From JADFRG01 sp964590515 (GTDB taxonomy: Bacteria; Chloroflexota; Anaerolineae; Anaerolineales; E44-bin32), in assembly GCA_964590515.1 (NCBI GenBank), contig CAZPZD010000045.1, forward strand, positions 1-19,149: 19,149 nt of DNA, given 5' to 3'. The position numbers were made by a program, and so were the translations under genes. Of the stretch, positions 12,729-19,149 are shown piece by piece (the stretch's first letter is position 1; each line of letters starts with the position of its first letter). The notes beneath the pieces are model-generated. The model was not told where the DNA came from. It ran no database searches and saw nothing but the letters and a program-made list of their open reading frames with translations.

Positions 12729-15700
12729 CTTGCTTGCGCCGGTCCAGCAGGCTGTACATCACCGGCACGACCAGCAGGGTGAGCAGGGTCGAGGTCAGCA
12801 GACCGCCAATGACAACCGTGGCCAACTCGGAGGCGATGATCGCGCCTTCGGTCAGTCCCAGAGCCAGCGGCACCAGCGCCAGAATCGCGGCGATGGCAGT
12901 CATGAGGATCGGGCGGAGCCGGGTCCGACCTCCCTCGATTAGCGATTCCGAGGCGCTCATGGCGCGTACCGTTCGGTTGGTCTGGACCCGGACCATCAGC
13001 ACGATCGCGTTGGTCACCACGATGCCAACCAACATCATCAGGCCGATCAACACCGGGATCCCGATCACCCGATTGGTCAGCCACAAGGCGGCCGCCGCGC
13101 CGATCAATGCCAATGGGAGGCTGAACAGGATCGTGAAGGGGTGGACGAGAGAGCGGAACGTGATCACCATCACCAGGTAGACAGCCAGGATCGAAACCAA
13201 GACCCCCCGCACCGACTGCTGGAATCCCTCGGTCTGTTGTTGGGTCTCAAAGCCCTCACTCACGGTGATGCCGCCGGGGGCGATCGCCCCAAGTTCGGAT
13301 TTGGCGGCCGCGGTCACCCCCAGCGTGTCCGCGGTCTCAAGTTCGCCGGTGTAGCGCACCGCCGATTGCCCATCGACCCGCAGGAGGCTTTCCACGTCGC
13401 CCAGGTTGCTGGAAACGTTTGCCAGCCCTTCCACCGCTTCAAGCGTCGCCAGCGCCTGATCATTGAAATCCTCGAGCAGCCCCTGGGCACCCGACAGCAC
13501 CAGGGCGAAGCCGCCAAACGCGGAACCAGAGAGGGTGCCTCCGGACACGATCGCGTTTTCCTCCCCAAAGACCCCCACGGCTAGTTCGCGTACCTCCGCG
13601 GTCAGCTGATCGAGATCTGCACCCTCCTCCACTCCGGCGCTAACCGTGGCGGCGCCTTGATCGATCGAGGCGCCCACCAGCAGGGCCTGCAGGCCACCTC
13701 CGGTTCCAATCTCGGCGGAGATCGTGTCGACTCCGGTGATGCCAGCCAGCGCCGATTCGAATTCAGCCACTCGCCGATCCGTTTCCGCCATGGCAGTGCC
13801 GTCGGGCAGGGAGATGTTAGCCGTGATCTGCACCTCGCCCAGCTCAGGCAGGAATGCCTGCGGCCGCTGGCTCAACAAGAAGAGGCTGCCGGCAAAGAGC
13901 AAGCCGGCAATCGCCAAGACCTGACCCCGATGGACCAGGGCCCACTGGAGCAGTGAAGTGTATGAGCGCTGCAAGGGGGTCTCGGCTTCCGGTGGGAGGT
14001 GTTCTTTGCGGATGAAGAGGTAAGCCAGCAGTGGAACGACCGTGACTGCTACCAGGAAACTGGAAGCCAGGGCGTAACTGACCGCTACCCCGAAAGGAAG
14101 GAAGAACTGTCCGACCACTCCGCCAAGCAGGCCGATGGGGAGGAACACAACGACGGTAGTTACGGTGGAGGCCAGGATGGCGATTGCGACGTCGCGGGTT
14201 CCGATCAGGACGGCCTGCTTGCGATCATCGCCCCGCTGGATGTGCCGATAGATATTTTCCAACACCACGATCGAGTCGTCGACCACCCGTCCGACCGCCA
14301 CCGTCAGCCCCGAGAGGGTCATGATGTTCAGCGTGATGCCAAGGGGGAAGAGGCGGTGTAGCGCTGTCATCGCGCTGCCAAGGACCGGGACGTTTCGCGT
14401 TCCGGTTTCCAGCGGCCCCAACACCAGGTCGGCCACCGGTGGAAGCCAGCGGAACGCCACGAATGCCATGAAGATGGAAAGCGGGATGCTTACTGCAGTC
14501 ACCAGCGTGCTCCGCCATGAGAGCCGATACTTCCCATTGACGGTTCCGCTGAGGAAGATCAGGATCACGATGACCGCGAAAATCGCCCCCAGACCACCTT
14601 CACGAGCCACGCCGCTGATCGATTCTTCAATGAAGGAAGCCTGCTCAAACACGACGTTGAACTGCAGCCCGGCCTGAGCGGCCTCCAACTCCTCCAGCTT
14701 GTCGAAAGCTTCGTTGGAGGCGCCCACCGTGTTGGCTTCACTCGTCTTGAAGAGCTGCAGCCCCAGACTGGGGTTGCCGTTAACCCGATTGATCGTGGCC
14801 GTTGGAATGAAGGTCTCCAACTCCCCAGCCGCAATGGCCTGGAGTTCCGCCGCCAGCTCGGGATCGAGACTGTCCAGGAACTCGCCGGGGAGAGCTGCCA
14901 ATGCTTCCCGCGACAGCAATCGGAGCACCGATGGGGTCAAGGTCTCCAAGAATCCATCTTCGTTCTCTGCGAGCCAGAGGATGGCCTCTGAAGAGAGGTC
15001 CCGCATCAGTTCGGGAGTGGACGGGCCGCTGTTGGAGACAAGCAGGTTGAGGAACTCTGCGGCTGTGGGCGCGAATCCGTTCTGCAGCAGATTGGCCGCC
15101 GTCTGAAAGAACGGTGGCGCATTCGGGTCGTTCTCAGGCGGCTGAAGCCATTCTCCGGCGAGCGGCGGCGCGTCCGTGAACTGATCGGCAACCGGCGGAG
15201 CTGCCGCAAGCGCCCCTAATCCCCCCGCGGGCTCCGCGATGACTTCGAGTTCCGCCCGCACCTCGGCATCCAGGGTTTCTATGTAACTTGCCGGCAGCCA
15301 GCCCAGCACTTCGGGCGCGAAGCGCCGAAGGTGATCCGCGTTCAGCAGGTCCAGCAATTGAGGAGCGAGCAGGGAGACCCCCTGCATGATCTGCGGGGTA
15401 ACGTCCTCCGGGACAACCAGCTCGATTCCCTGGGCCGCGCCGGCCTGTTGCCACACGGCCGGCAATTCGCCGGGCTCCTCGGGCGCTTCCTCCGGCGTAA
15501 ATCCCTCAAGCTGCAGTGCGAGGGCTTGCTGCTGTTCCGGGGTGAGTTGAGAGACCACTTCCGCCGGGATTGCCGCCAGGACTTCAGGCGCCGTGGCCAG
15601 GATCAGCTCAGGGGTGAAGTCGTTCAACAACTCAGGGGCCACCGCGACTGCGCCCCCGACCATTTCCGGGGTCAGGTCACCGGTAGTTCTCAGCGTGACT

Positions 15701-16383
15701 CCCTGGCTGGCGGCGAGGTCGATCCACGCCTGGGGAAGCGGCATGCCGGTTGGCACCTCAGTCGGTTCGCTGGTGGGGGTCGGTTCGGGTGCTGGCTCCG
15801 CGGTCGGGATAGGTTTCGACTCCGGCAACTCCTGGCCGCCGGTCACCTGCACGTCGGCGACGCCCTCCAGCGCCTCCAGCTCAGGAACGATTTCGGAGGC
15901 GACCAACTCCTTGAGCTCGATCAGAGACAGCTGCGATGAAGAAACACTGACGAATGCAATCGGAAGATCCGAAAGGCCGAACTCGATCAACTCGGGAGGC
16001 CGCATTTCATCCGGAAGGGAAACGAGGCTAAGTGCGGCTCGAAGATCATCCCGCAGCGCTGCCTGGTCGATGCCAAACTCATTTCGCACGATGACCACCG
16101 AGAGTCCTGCGCTGCTGGTCGACTCCACATTGACGACGCCTTCGACCTCCCGCACGGCATCCTCGATCGGCCGGGTGACCTGATCAAGCATCTCTTGGGC
16201 CTGCATTCCCTGATTGAGGCCCAGGATCACCGACTGCGGAAACTCGAGCGACGGAATGAGTTCAAGATCCAGCTGGGTGAGTGCAACAACGCCTGCCGGC
16301 AGCACCACGACGGCCAGCGTGATCACGATCCACTTGAAGCGCAGCGAGGCGCGGGTCAGGCGGTCAATGAGCGATACGAGCAT
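12703..16383 (-). CDS. RND-family efflux transporter with large helical-repeat insert
   Basis: RND permeases use the proton gradient to export hydrophobic or amphiphilic compounds. The 1226-residue protein has the expected twin layout: a first helix (about 16-36), an extracytoplasmic part (about 37-595), a bundle of helices (about 599-830), a second extracytoplasmic part and a final bundle. VGRVVDDSIVVLENI (697-711) carries the Asp pair of helix 4 used for proton transfer. In helix 10 the motif reads GIVVTNAIVLM, with Thr where AcrB has Lys, as in SwrC-type pumps. Residues about 186-527 are extra: a Pro/Glu/Thr linker, then helical repeats (separate entry). RVNGNPSLGLQL...EANTV resumes the normal fold. 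The start is ATG 16383 with AGGAGG nine bases upstream. No adaptor or TolC-like gene is visible. The assembly gap hides the promoter. Substrate unknown. Confidence 0.9.
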   Translation of the reverse strand: MLVSLIDRLTRASLRFKWIVITLAVVVLPAGVVALTQLDLELIPSLEFPQSVILGLNQGMQAQEMLDQVTRPIEDAVREVEGVVNVESTSSAGLSVVIVRNEFGIDQAALRDDLRAALSLVSLPDEMRPPELIEFGLSDLPIAFVSVSSSQLSLIELKELVASEIVPELEALEGVADVQVTGGQELPESKPIPTAEPAPEPTPTSEPTEVPTGMPLPQAWIDLAASQGVTLRTTGDLTPEMVGGAVAVAPELLNDFTPELILATAPEVLAAIPAEVVSQLTPEQQQALALQLEGFTPEEAPEEPGELPAVWQQAGAAQGIELVVPEDVTPQIMQGVSLLAPQLLDLLNADHLRRFAPEVLGWLPASYIETLDAEVRAELEVIAEPAGGLGALAAAPPVADQFTDAPPLAGEWLQPPENDPNAPPFFQTAANLLQNGFAPTAAEFLNLLVSNSGPSTPELMRDLSSEAILWLAENEDGFLETLTPSVLRLLSREALAALPGEFLDSLDPELAAELQAIAAGELETFIPTATINRVNGNPSLGLQLFKTSEANTVGASNEAFDKLEELEAAQAGLQFNVVFEQASFIEESISGVAREGGLGAIFAVIVILIFLSGTVNGKYRLSWRSTLVTAVSIPLSIFMAFVAFRWLPPVADLVLGPLETGTRNVPVLGSAMTALHRLFPLGITLNIMTLSGLTVAVGRVVDDSIVVLENIYRHIQRGDDRKQAVLIGTRDVAIAILASTVTTVVVFLPIGLLGGVVGQFFLPFGVAVSYALASSFLVAVTVVPLLAYLFIRKEHLPPEAETPLQRSYTSLLQWALVHRGQVLAIAGLLFAGSLFLLSQRPQAFLPELGEVQITANISLPDGTAMAETDRRVAEFESALAGITGVDTISAEIGTGGGLQALLVGASIDQGAATVSAGVEEGADLDQLTAEVRELAVGVFGEENAIVSGGTLSGSAFGGFALVLSGAQGLLEDFNDQALATLEAVEGLANVSSNLGDVESLLRVDGQSAVRYTGELETADTLGVTAAAKSELGAIAPGGITVSEGFETQQQTEGFQQSVRGVLVSILAVYLVMVITFRSLVHPFTILFSLPLALIGAAAALWLTNRVIGIPVLIGLMMLVGIVVTNAIVLMVRVQTNRTVRAMSASESLIEGGRTRLRPILMTAIAAILALVPLALGLTEGAIIASELATVVIGGLLTSTLLTLLVVPVMYSLLDRRKQVDGGPGPK
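14836..15738 (-). repeat. Coding repeats in the RND insert (two clear, one diverged)
   Basis: Within the RND protein, residues 216-289 (bases 15738-15517) align without gaps to residues 307-380 (15465-15244). I count 25 identities in 74 positions, including LP..W, QG, TP, AP.LL, APEVL, LPA and a shared L..E....L end; the unit period is 91 residues. A third, diverged part lies at about 464-516 (14994-14836), where ALPGEFLDSLDPELAAEL matches the LPASYIETLDAEVRAEL end of repeat 2. The units read as short amphipathic helices with L(T/D)PE and LP(A/G) turns. No nucleotide-level identity stands out, so the duplication is old. Confidence 0.8.
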
Positions 16384-16430
16384 GTTCTCTCTCCTCCTGT
16401 CAGAATTCGGAAGCTATTGATCAACGGGTG

Positions 16431-16530
16431 NNNNNNNNNNNNNNNNNNNNNNNNNNNNNNNNNNNNNNNNNNNNNNNNNNNNNNNNNNNNNNNNNNNNNN
16501 NNNNNNNNNNNNNNNNNNNNNNNNNNNNNN
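16431..16530. other. Assembly gap (100 Ns)
   Basis: Exactly 100 Ns, the conventional size for a scaffold join of unknown length. It lies between the RND start and the fmdB promoter. The RND promoter, and possibly a whole gene such as a membrane fusion protein, could be missing here. Confidence 0.98.
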
Positions 16531-16568
16531 CGGGCGTTGCGCCGTTAACTGCGCTCTTATGCGGGCCG

Positions 16569-16577
16569 TGGTATAAG
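16569..16577 (+). promoter_or_regulatory. Extended -10 promoter for the FmdB-type gene
   Basis: TGGTATAAG has a TGN extension directly before TATAAG (5 of 6 matches to TATAAT). No good -35 is found 16-18 bases upstream, which fits an extended -10 promoter. Transcription would start near 16584, about 39 bases before the ATG. Confidence 0.45.
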
Positions 16578-16622
16578 TGAACGAATTCGAGCCGGGGTAA
16601 GGCCGACCAAGTCCACTGAACC

Positions 16623-16928
16623 ATGCCTATCTACACCTACCGCTGCGGCAACTGCGGAGTGCAGTTCGAGCGCAAGCAGGGCTTTGAAGATCCGCTGCTC
16701 CGCAAGTGTCCCGAGTGCGGTGAGATGACCCTGCACAAACTGTTCACTCCGGTCGGCATCCACTTCAAGGGCCCGGGTTTCTATTCGACCGACCACGGCT
16801 CGGGCTCTCGATCGAATGGCTCCGCCAAGTCGGAGCCGAAGAAAGAGGACTCCAGCTCAGAGAAGCCCTCCGAGCCGAGCTCAAAGCCGGATAAGAAGCC
16901 TGATAAGAAGTCGACCGGCGAAGATTGA
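16623..16928 (+). CDS. FmdB-family zinc ribbon protein
   Basis: This 101-residue protein begins MPIYTYRCGNCGVQFERKQ and has two CxxC pairs, C8/C11 and C29/C32 (RKCPECGEM), forming a single zinc ribbon of the FmdB putative regulatory family. Residues about 33-55 (LHKLF...GIHFKGPGFYSTD) complete the conserved part. The rest (56-101) is a low-complexity Ser/Lys/Glu/Pro/Asp tail, common in this family. Its role is not established; regulatory or RNA-related functions have been suggested for relatives. The start is ATG 16623, the only sensible N-terminus. A GGGGTAAGG stretch lies too far upstream to be a normal ribosome site. It is a single-gene unit ending at the terminator below. Confidence 0.9.
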   Translation: MPIYTYRCGNCGVQFERKQGFEDPLLRKCPECGEMTLHKLFTPVGIHFKGPGFYSTDHGSGSRSNGSAKSEPKKEDSSSEKPSEPSSKPDKKPDKKSTGED

Positions 16929-16962
16929 GCCGCACCGCACCGGGTGCGATCTTAAATGAAAA

Positions 16963-16990
16963 GGCGCCCTGCCCGGGCGTCGTTTTGTTT
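16963..16990. terminator. Bidirectional terminator between convergent genes
   Basis: GGCGCCC (16963-16969) pairs with GGGCGTC (16975-16981) over a 5-base loop, with one G-T pair. It is flanked by AAAA on the left and GTTTTGTTT on the right, so both directions see a T-rich tail. It lies between the convergent fmdB-like gene and the small alpha/beta protein gene. A second weak hairpin, CGCAC/GTGCG with a 3-base loop, lies just to the left in the same gap. Confidence 0.7.
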
Positions 16991-16991
16991 C

Positions 16992-17294
16992 TTAAATCTG
17001 GAAACCGCCGGAGGCCTTCACCACTTTCATGCTGAAGTTGGTGACATACTCGCCCAGATGGCCGTGAAGCTGCTGCCAGTCGTCGCTGGTGAGCGCCTGC
17101 TGCATCAGGGAGAGGGTATCGGCGATCCCGCCGGTCAGAATCTGGGGCTGGTCGCCATACTGAGTGAACCAGGCCTCGGTTGGCTGAATTCCGATCTTCT
17201 GCATTCCTGGCACGAACTCTCGAACCACGAACTCAAAGTACTCCTGCTCTCTGCCAGGCATGATGTCCCAGGTCATGATGAGTTTGACGGGCAT
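16992..17294 (-). CDS. Small uncharacterised protein, likely dimeric alpha/beta-barrel (ABM/NIPSNAP-like) fold
   Basis: The 100-residue protein reads as beta-alpha-beta-beta-alpha-beta: strand VKLIMTWDI (3-11), helix EQEYFEFVVREFVPGMQKIG (16-35), strands around TEAWFTQYG and PQILTGG (39-56), helix LSLMQQAL...WQQLHGHLGEYV (61-84) and a last strand SMKVVKA. This is the pattern of ferredoxin-like dimeric barrels such as NIPSNAP or monooxygenase-like proteins. No catalytic residue can be named. It begins 17 bases after the MBL-fold gene and probably shares its transcript. No Shine-Dalgarno is visible, so it may depend on coupling. I recall similar small proteins in Chloroflexota but cannot confirm it. 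Confidence 0.7.
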   Translation of the reverse strand: MPVKLIMTWDIMPGREQEYFEFVVREFVPGMQKIGIQPTEAWFTQYGDQPQILTGGIADTLSLMQQALTSDDWQQLHGHLGEYVTNFSMKVVKASGGFQI

Positions 17295-17311
17295 TGGGGA
17301 ATGGGGGCGGA

Positions 17312-17953
17312 TCAGGCCGATCGCTGCAGCACGACCACCTGGGTTTGATCCGAGAGCCCGCTTTTCGTGACGGTTAGCCGCTCTTGCGGCTCCTGCTTGC
17401 CAACCCCCATCTCCGAGAGGAAGCCGGCCACCTGGCCCAGCTTGATTTTTTCACCACCGGTCTTGAACTGCATCGGCACGACCAGGGAGGGCTCGATCAG
17501 GCTGATCATCTCGGCCGCCTCGGCCGGCGAGAGCCCCTCACCGCCACCGACCGGAACCAACGCCACGTCCACCGGTCCGAGGTCCTCGATCTGGGCTTGG
17601 GTTGGGACATAGGCCAGGTCGCCCAGGTGGGCGACCGTGAGTCCTTCGAATTCAAAGACGTACAGCGTGTTGGGGACCTGACCGTTTTTCCGCGGGCCCT
17701 TGGCGGCCATCGAGATCCCGGTGATGAACACGCCCCCGACCTCATATTCGCCGGGGCCGGTTACCCGCAGGCGCTCGCCTTTGACGCCCCCAAAATTGTT
17801 GTGGCCGGGGGAGTCGTGGCTGACGGTCACGACGTCCGCCGTGAGCTTAAGGGCGGGCAGGCCGAGCGCCGTATCGTAGGGATCGGTTACGACGATCGCC
17901 AACCCGCGTTCTTTCATTCGGAAACAAGAGAGGCCGTACCAGACGATTTCCAT
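17312..17953 (-). CDS. Degenerate metallo-beta-lactamase-fold protein
   Basis: The 213-residue protein resembles the UPF0173-type Zn-dependent hydrolase branch of the MBL superfamily: MEIVWYGLSCFRM (1-13), VVTDPYD (21-27), VVTVSHDSPGHNN (41-53), TGPGEYEVGGVFITGI (65-80), VAHLGDLAYVP (107-117) and LVVPMQFKTGG (157-167). The usual metal ligands are mostly altered: YGHSC reads YGLSC, HxHxDH reads HDSPGH, and PMH reads PMQ. The GD of LGDL is kept. It may therefore bind no zinc or a different metal set. The start is ATG 17953, about 22 bases after the predicted transcript start. It is first in a two-gene unit with the small alpha/beta protein. Confidence 0.8.
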   Translation of the reverse strand: MEIVWYGLSCFRMKERGLAIVVTDPYDTALGLPALKLTADVVTVSHDSPGHNNFGGVKGERLRVTGPGEYEVGGVFITGISMAAKGPRKNGQVPNTLYVFEFEGLTVAHLGDLAYVPTQAQIEDLGPVDVALVPVGGGEGLSPAEAAEMISLIEPSLVVPMQFKTGGEKIKLGQVAGFLSEMGVGKQEPQERLTVTKSGLSDQTQVVVLQRSA

Positions 17954-17981
17954 CAGTGGCAGCCCTGCGGCAAGACCGGCG

Positions 17982-17987
17982 ATTATA
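17982..17987 (-). promoter_or_regulatory. -10 box of the MBL-fold gene
   Basis: On the minus strand a perfect TATAAT lies here, 28 bases before the ATG at 17953. Transcription would start near 17975. No clear -35 is found at 16-18 bases. Confidence 0.5.
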
Positions 17988-18043
17988 CCTGAAGCAACTT
18001 AAACCGGCCGCGAGGGACGGGTGCTGGGAGTGCAGTCAACCCC

Positions 18044-18049
18044 TATAAT
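18044..18049 (+). promoter_or_regulatory. -10 box placing the start at the ATG (leaderless)
   Basis: A perfect TATAAT lies seven bases before the ATG at 18057. With normal spacing transcription begins at 18056 or 18057, at the A of the start codon. No good -35 is seen at 17 bases (GTGCTG). Confidence 0.5.
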
Positions 18050-18056
18050 GCGGTCC

Positions 18057-18842
18057 ATGGGAACGCTCCCCTATGAGCTGAAGCCGCACATACTGGGTGG
18101 CGGGCAGGTTGTCCCGATCGATGCCCGGGGCTTTCGATTGGAGATTCCACCATTGCCGCGAGGGTACGCCGACGCCCAGGTCGACGACTGCAAGGGCCGC
18201 CGACGCTCTCAGTTCTCCTGGGCCCCGCCGGCCAGCCTGACCCTGCGGGCGCGGGCCTCTCACCCCGCCCCTCCGGGAACGCTGGGTTTCGGGTTCTGGA
18301 ATGATCCATTTGGGTTGTCGCTGGGCGGCGCGGGTGGGATGCAGAAGTTGCCTGCTGCGCCGCAGGCGGTCTGGTTCTTCTACGGCGCACCGCCCAACGA
18401 TATTAACTTTGTGAGCGGTGGACGCGGCGATGGATGGAAGGCGGCGAGCCTCTGCTCGCCTGCACTCCCGGCCGCGCTCCTGGTTCCGGCCGCTGCGTTG
18501 GCATTCATTGCCGGGAGTGCCCCAGTAATAAGGAAGTGGGTCGTTCGGGGGGTCCAGGCGGCCATCTCTGCGGCGGAGGCTGAGCTGACCGCGCCGCTCA
18601 CCGAGTGGCACACCTATCGGCTGCGTTGGGAAACGGCAGTGGTGAAGTTCGAGGTGGATGGGGTAACGGTACTCGATACCCCGGCGGCCCCGCGCGGGCC
18701 ATTGGGATTCGTGGCCTGGATCGACAATCAGTTTGCGGTGCTCTCAGAGCGAAGTGGGATTCGATTCGGGGTCGTGCCGACGACTGCTCCGGCCTGGTTG
18801 GAAATCAGTGATCTGGAGATCCGTAGTCCTGCGGTACCCTGA
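18057..18842 (+). CDS. Uncharacterised protein, possible concanavalin A-like fold
   Basis: The 261-residue product has no signal peptide. Beta-rich parts are RGFRLEIPPLP (24-34), SLTLRARASHP (60-70), TLGFGFWNDPFGLS (75-88) and AVWFFYGAPPNDI (104-116). After an Ala-rich middle part (about 129-180, possibly one membrane or buried helix at 136-153) come WHTYRLRWE (184-192), VVKFEVDGVTVLDTP (195-209) and GPLGFVAWIDN (214-224). The last three, an H-x-Y-x-x-x-W, a VDG strand and a GFVAWIDNQ strand, recall glycosidase- or lectin-like jelly-roll domains, but I cannot name a family and see no catalytic Glu pair. The frame is open upstream to a GTG at 18021. ATG 18057 is chosen because a perfect -10 box lies seven bases before it. 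Confidence 0.6.
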   Translation: MGTLPYELKPHILGGGQVVPIDARGFRLEIPPLPRGYADAQVDDCKGRRRSQFSWAPPASLTLRARASHPAPPGTLGFGFWNDPFGLSLGGAGGMQKLPAAPQAVWFFYGAPPNDINFVSGGRGDGWKAASLCSPALPAALLVPAAALAFIAGSAPVIRKWVVRGVQAAISAAEAELTAPLTEWHTYRLRWETAVVKFEVDGVTVLDTPAAPRGPLGFVAWIDNQFAVLSERSGIRFGVVPTTAPAWLEISDLEIRSPAVP

Positions 18843-19006
18843 GGGCGCGCACCCCACCCGGTACCTCACCGGGGCATGCCACTGTAAGCAGAGTGTAACG
18901 TTGCCGCCCGGCCGGCGCGCATACCATGACTGTGCAGACCGGTGTGGCTTGGCTGGGTGACCACAGCTAGGGCAAAATCGTCTGGTGATGACCCCCTCCA
19001 GACCCC

Positions 19007-19032
19007 CAGAAGCCGCGCCGGTTCTGCTTTTT
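19007..19032 (+). terminator. Possible weak terminator before tRNA-Phe
   Basis: CAGAA (19007-19011) and TTCTG (19022-19026) form a 5-bp stem over a GC-rich 10-base loop, followed by C and TTTTT (19028-19032). The stem is weak for this GC-rich genome. It would end the transcript of the gene at 18057-18842. Confidence 0.3.
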
Positions 19033-19033
19033 C

Positions 19034-19062
19034 TTGACACCCCTCTGTGCGCTAGTTACAAT
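19034..19062 (+). promoter_or_regulatory. Sigma70 promoter of tRNA-Phe
   Basis: A perfect TTGACA (19034-19039) is followed by 17 bases and TACAAT (19057-19062, 5 of 6). Transcription would begin near 19069, three bases before the tRNA. It is the strongest promoter in the window and a useful calibration for the others. Confidence 0.85.
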
Positions 19063-19071
19063 CCGGCCGGT

Positions 19072-19144
19072 GCCGAGATAGCTCAGTTGGTAGAGCACGC
19101 GACTGAAAATCGCGGTGTCGCCAGTTCGATTCTGGCTCTCGGCA
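19072..19144 (+). tRNA. tRNA-Phe (anticodon GAA)
   Basis: A complete cloverleaf of 73 nt: acceptor GCCGAGA (19072-19078) with TCTCGGC (19137-19143), D arm GCTC/GAGC, anticodon stem CGCGA/TCGCG with loop CTGAAAA (anticodon 19105-19107), a 5-base variable loop, T arm GCCAG/CTGGC with TTCGATT, and discriminator A at 19144. The 3' CCA is not encoded (CCTCA follows), so it must be added by a nucleotidyltransferase. Confidence 0.97.
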
Positions 19145-19149
19145 CCTCA

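Noticed and set aside
12372..12942. Several plus-strand frames over 12372-12942
   Set aside because: They fall on the complement of RNase P RNA and the RND gene end. The RNA core motifs and P1 pairing explain this stretch.
14803..15828. The RND insert as a separate gene or a mobile element insertion
   Set aside because: It is in frame, has no terminal repeats or target duplication, shares the base composition of its host gene, and the flanking transporter motifs are intact.
16557..16796. Minus-strand open frame of 79 codons
   Set aside because: It is antisense to the FmdB-type gene, whose CxxC pairs and N-terminus are clear.
18833..18865. GGTACC pair around a 21-base spacer at the end of the 18057-18842 gene
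   Set aside because: It can form only a 6-bp stem with a long loop and has no T run. Six-base palindromes are expected by chance in this composition.

Overview
The window comes from a high-GC bacterium. Gene content and several protein variants resemble Chloroflexota: a MurG with GGTAGGVYP in place of GGTGGH, a MraY beginning IEGPQ...GTPTMGG, a degenerate beta-lactamase-fold protein, and a SwrC-like RND pump with a helical repeat insert and no adaptor gene in view. This assignment rests on remembered family features and is moderate in confidence. A run of 100 Ns (16431-16530) shows that this is a scaffold from a draft or metagenome assembly.

Region 1 (1-11900, all on the minus strand) is a division and cell wall (dcw) cluster. 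In transcription order it reads mraZ, rsmH, ftsL-like, ftsI, murF, mraY, a small basic-tailed protein, murD, ftsW, murG, a CvpA-like membrane protein, and murC, which runs off the left edge. Genes are packed tightly, mostly with stop/start overlaps of the NTGA type. Many starts are GTG or TTG. The cluster supplies the Mur ligases (C, D, F), lipid I and lipid II synthesis (MraY, MurG), and the septal polymerase pair (FtsW with class B PBP) plus an FtsL-like partner. The cell therefore makes peptidoglycan.

Region 2 (11901-12251) is the control region. It holds a sigma70-type promoter, four GTGG(A/G) boxes at an exact 10-bp period just downstream of the -10 box (a MraZ operator), and a 9-bp hairpin in the mraZ leader. 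Upstream lies a strong rho-independent terminator that separates the cluster from rnpB.

Region 3 (12247-16383, minus strand) carries the class A RNase P RNA gene and, directly upstream of it, a 1226-residue RND transporter. The rnpB promoter sits inside the end of the RND gene, so the -10 hexamer contains the RND stop codon. The RND protein has about 340 extra residues of helical repeats in its first extracytoplasmic domain.

Region 4 (16531-19149) holds a plus-strand FmdB-type zinc ribbon gene facing a minus-strand pair (a degenerate MBL-fold protein, then a small alpha/beta-barrel protein) across a shared terminator. After these come a plus-strand gene of possible concanavalin-like fold that appears leaderless, and a tRNA-Phe(GAA) with a near-consensus promoter.

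I see no CRISPR array, insertion sequence, phage gene or toxin-antitoxin pair. The best candidates for something under-described are the repeat-bearing RND protein, the MraZ operator layout, the MurG/MraY active-site variants, and the promoter/stop-codon overlap at rnpB.
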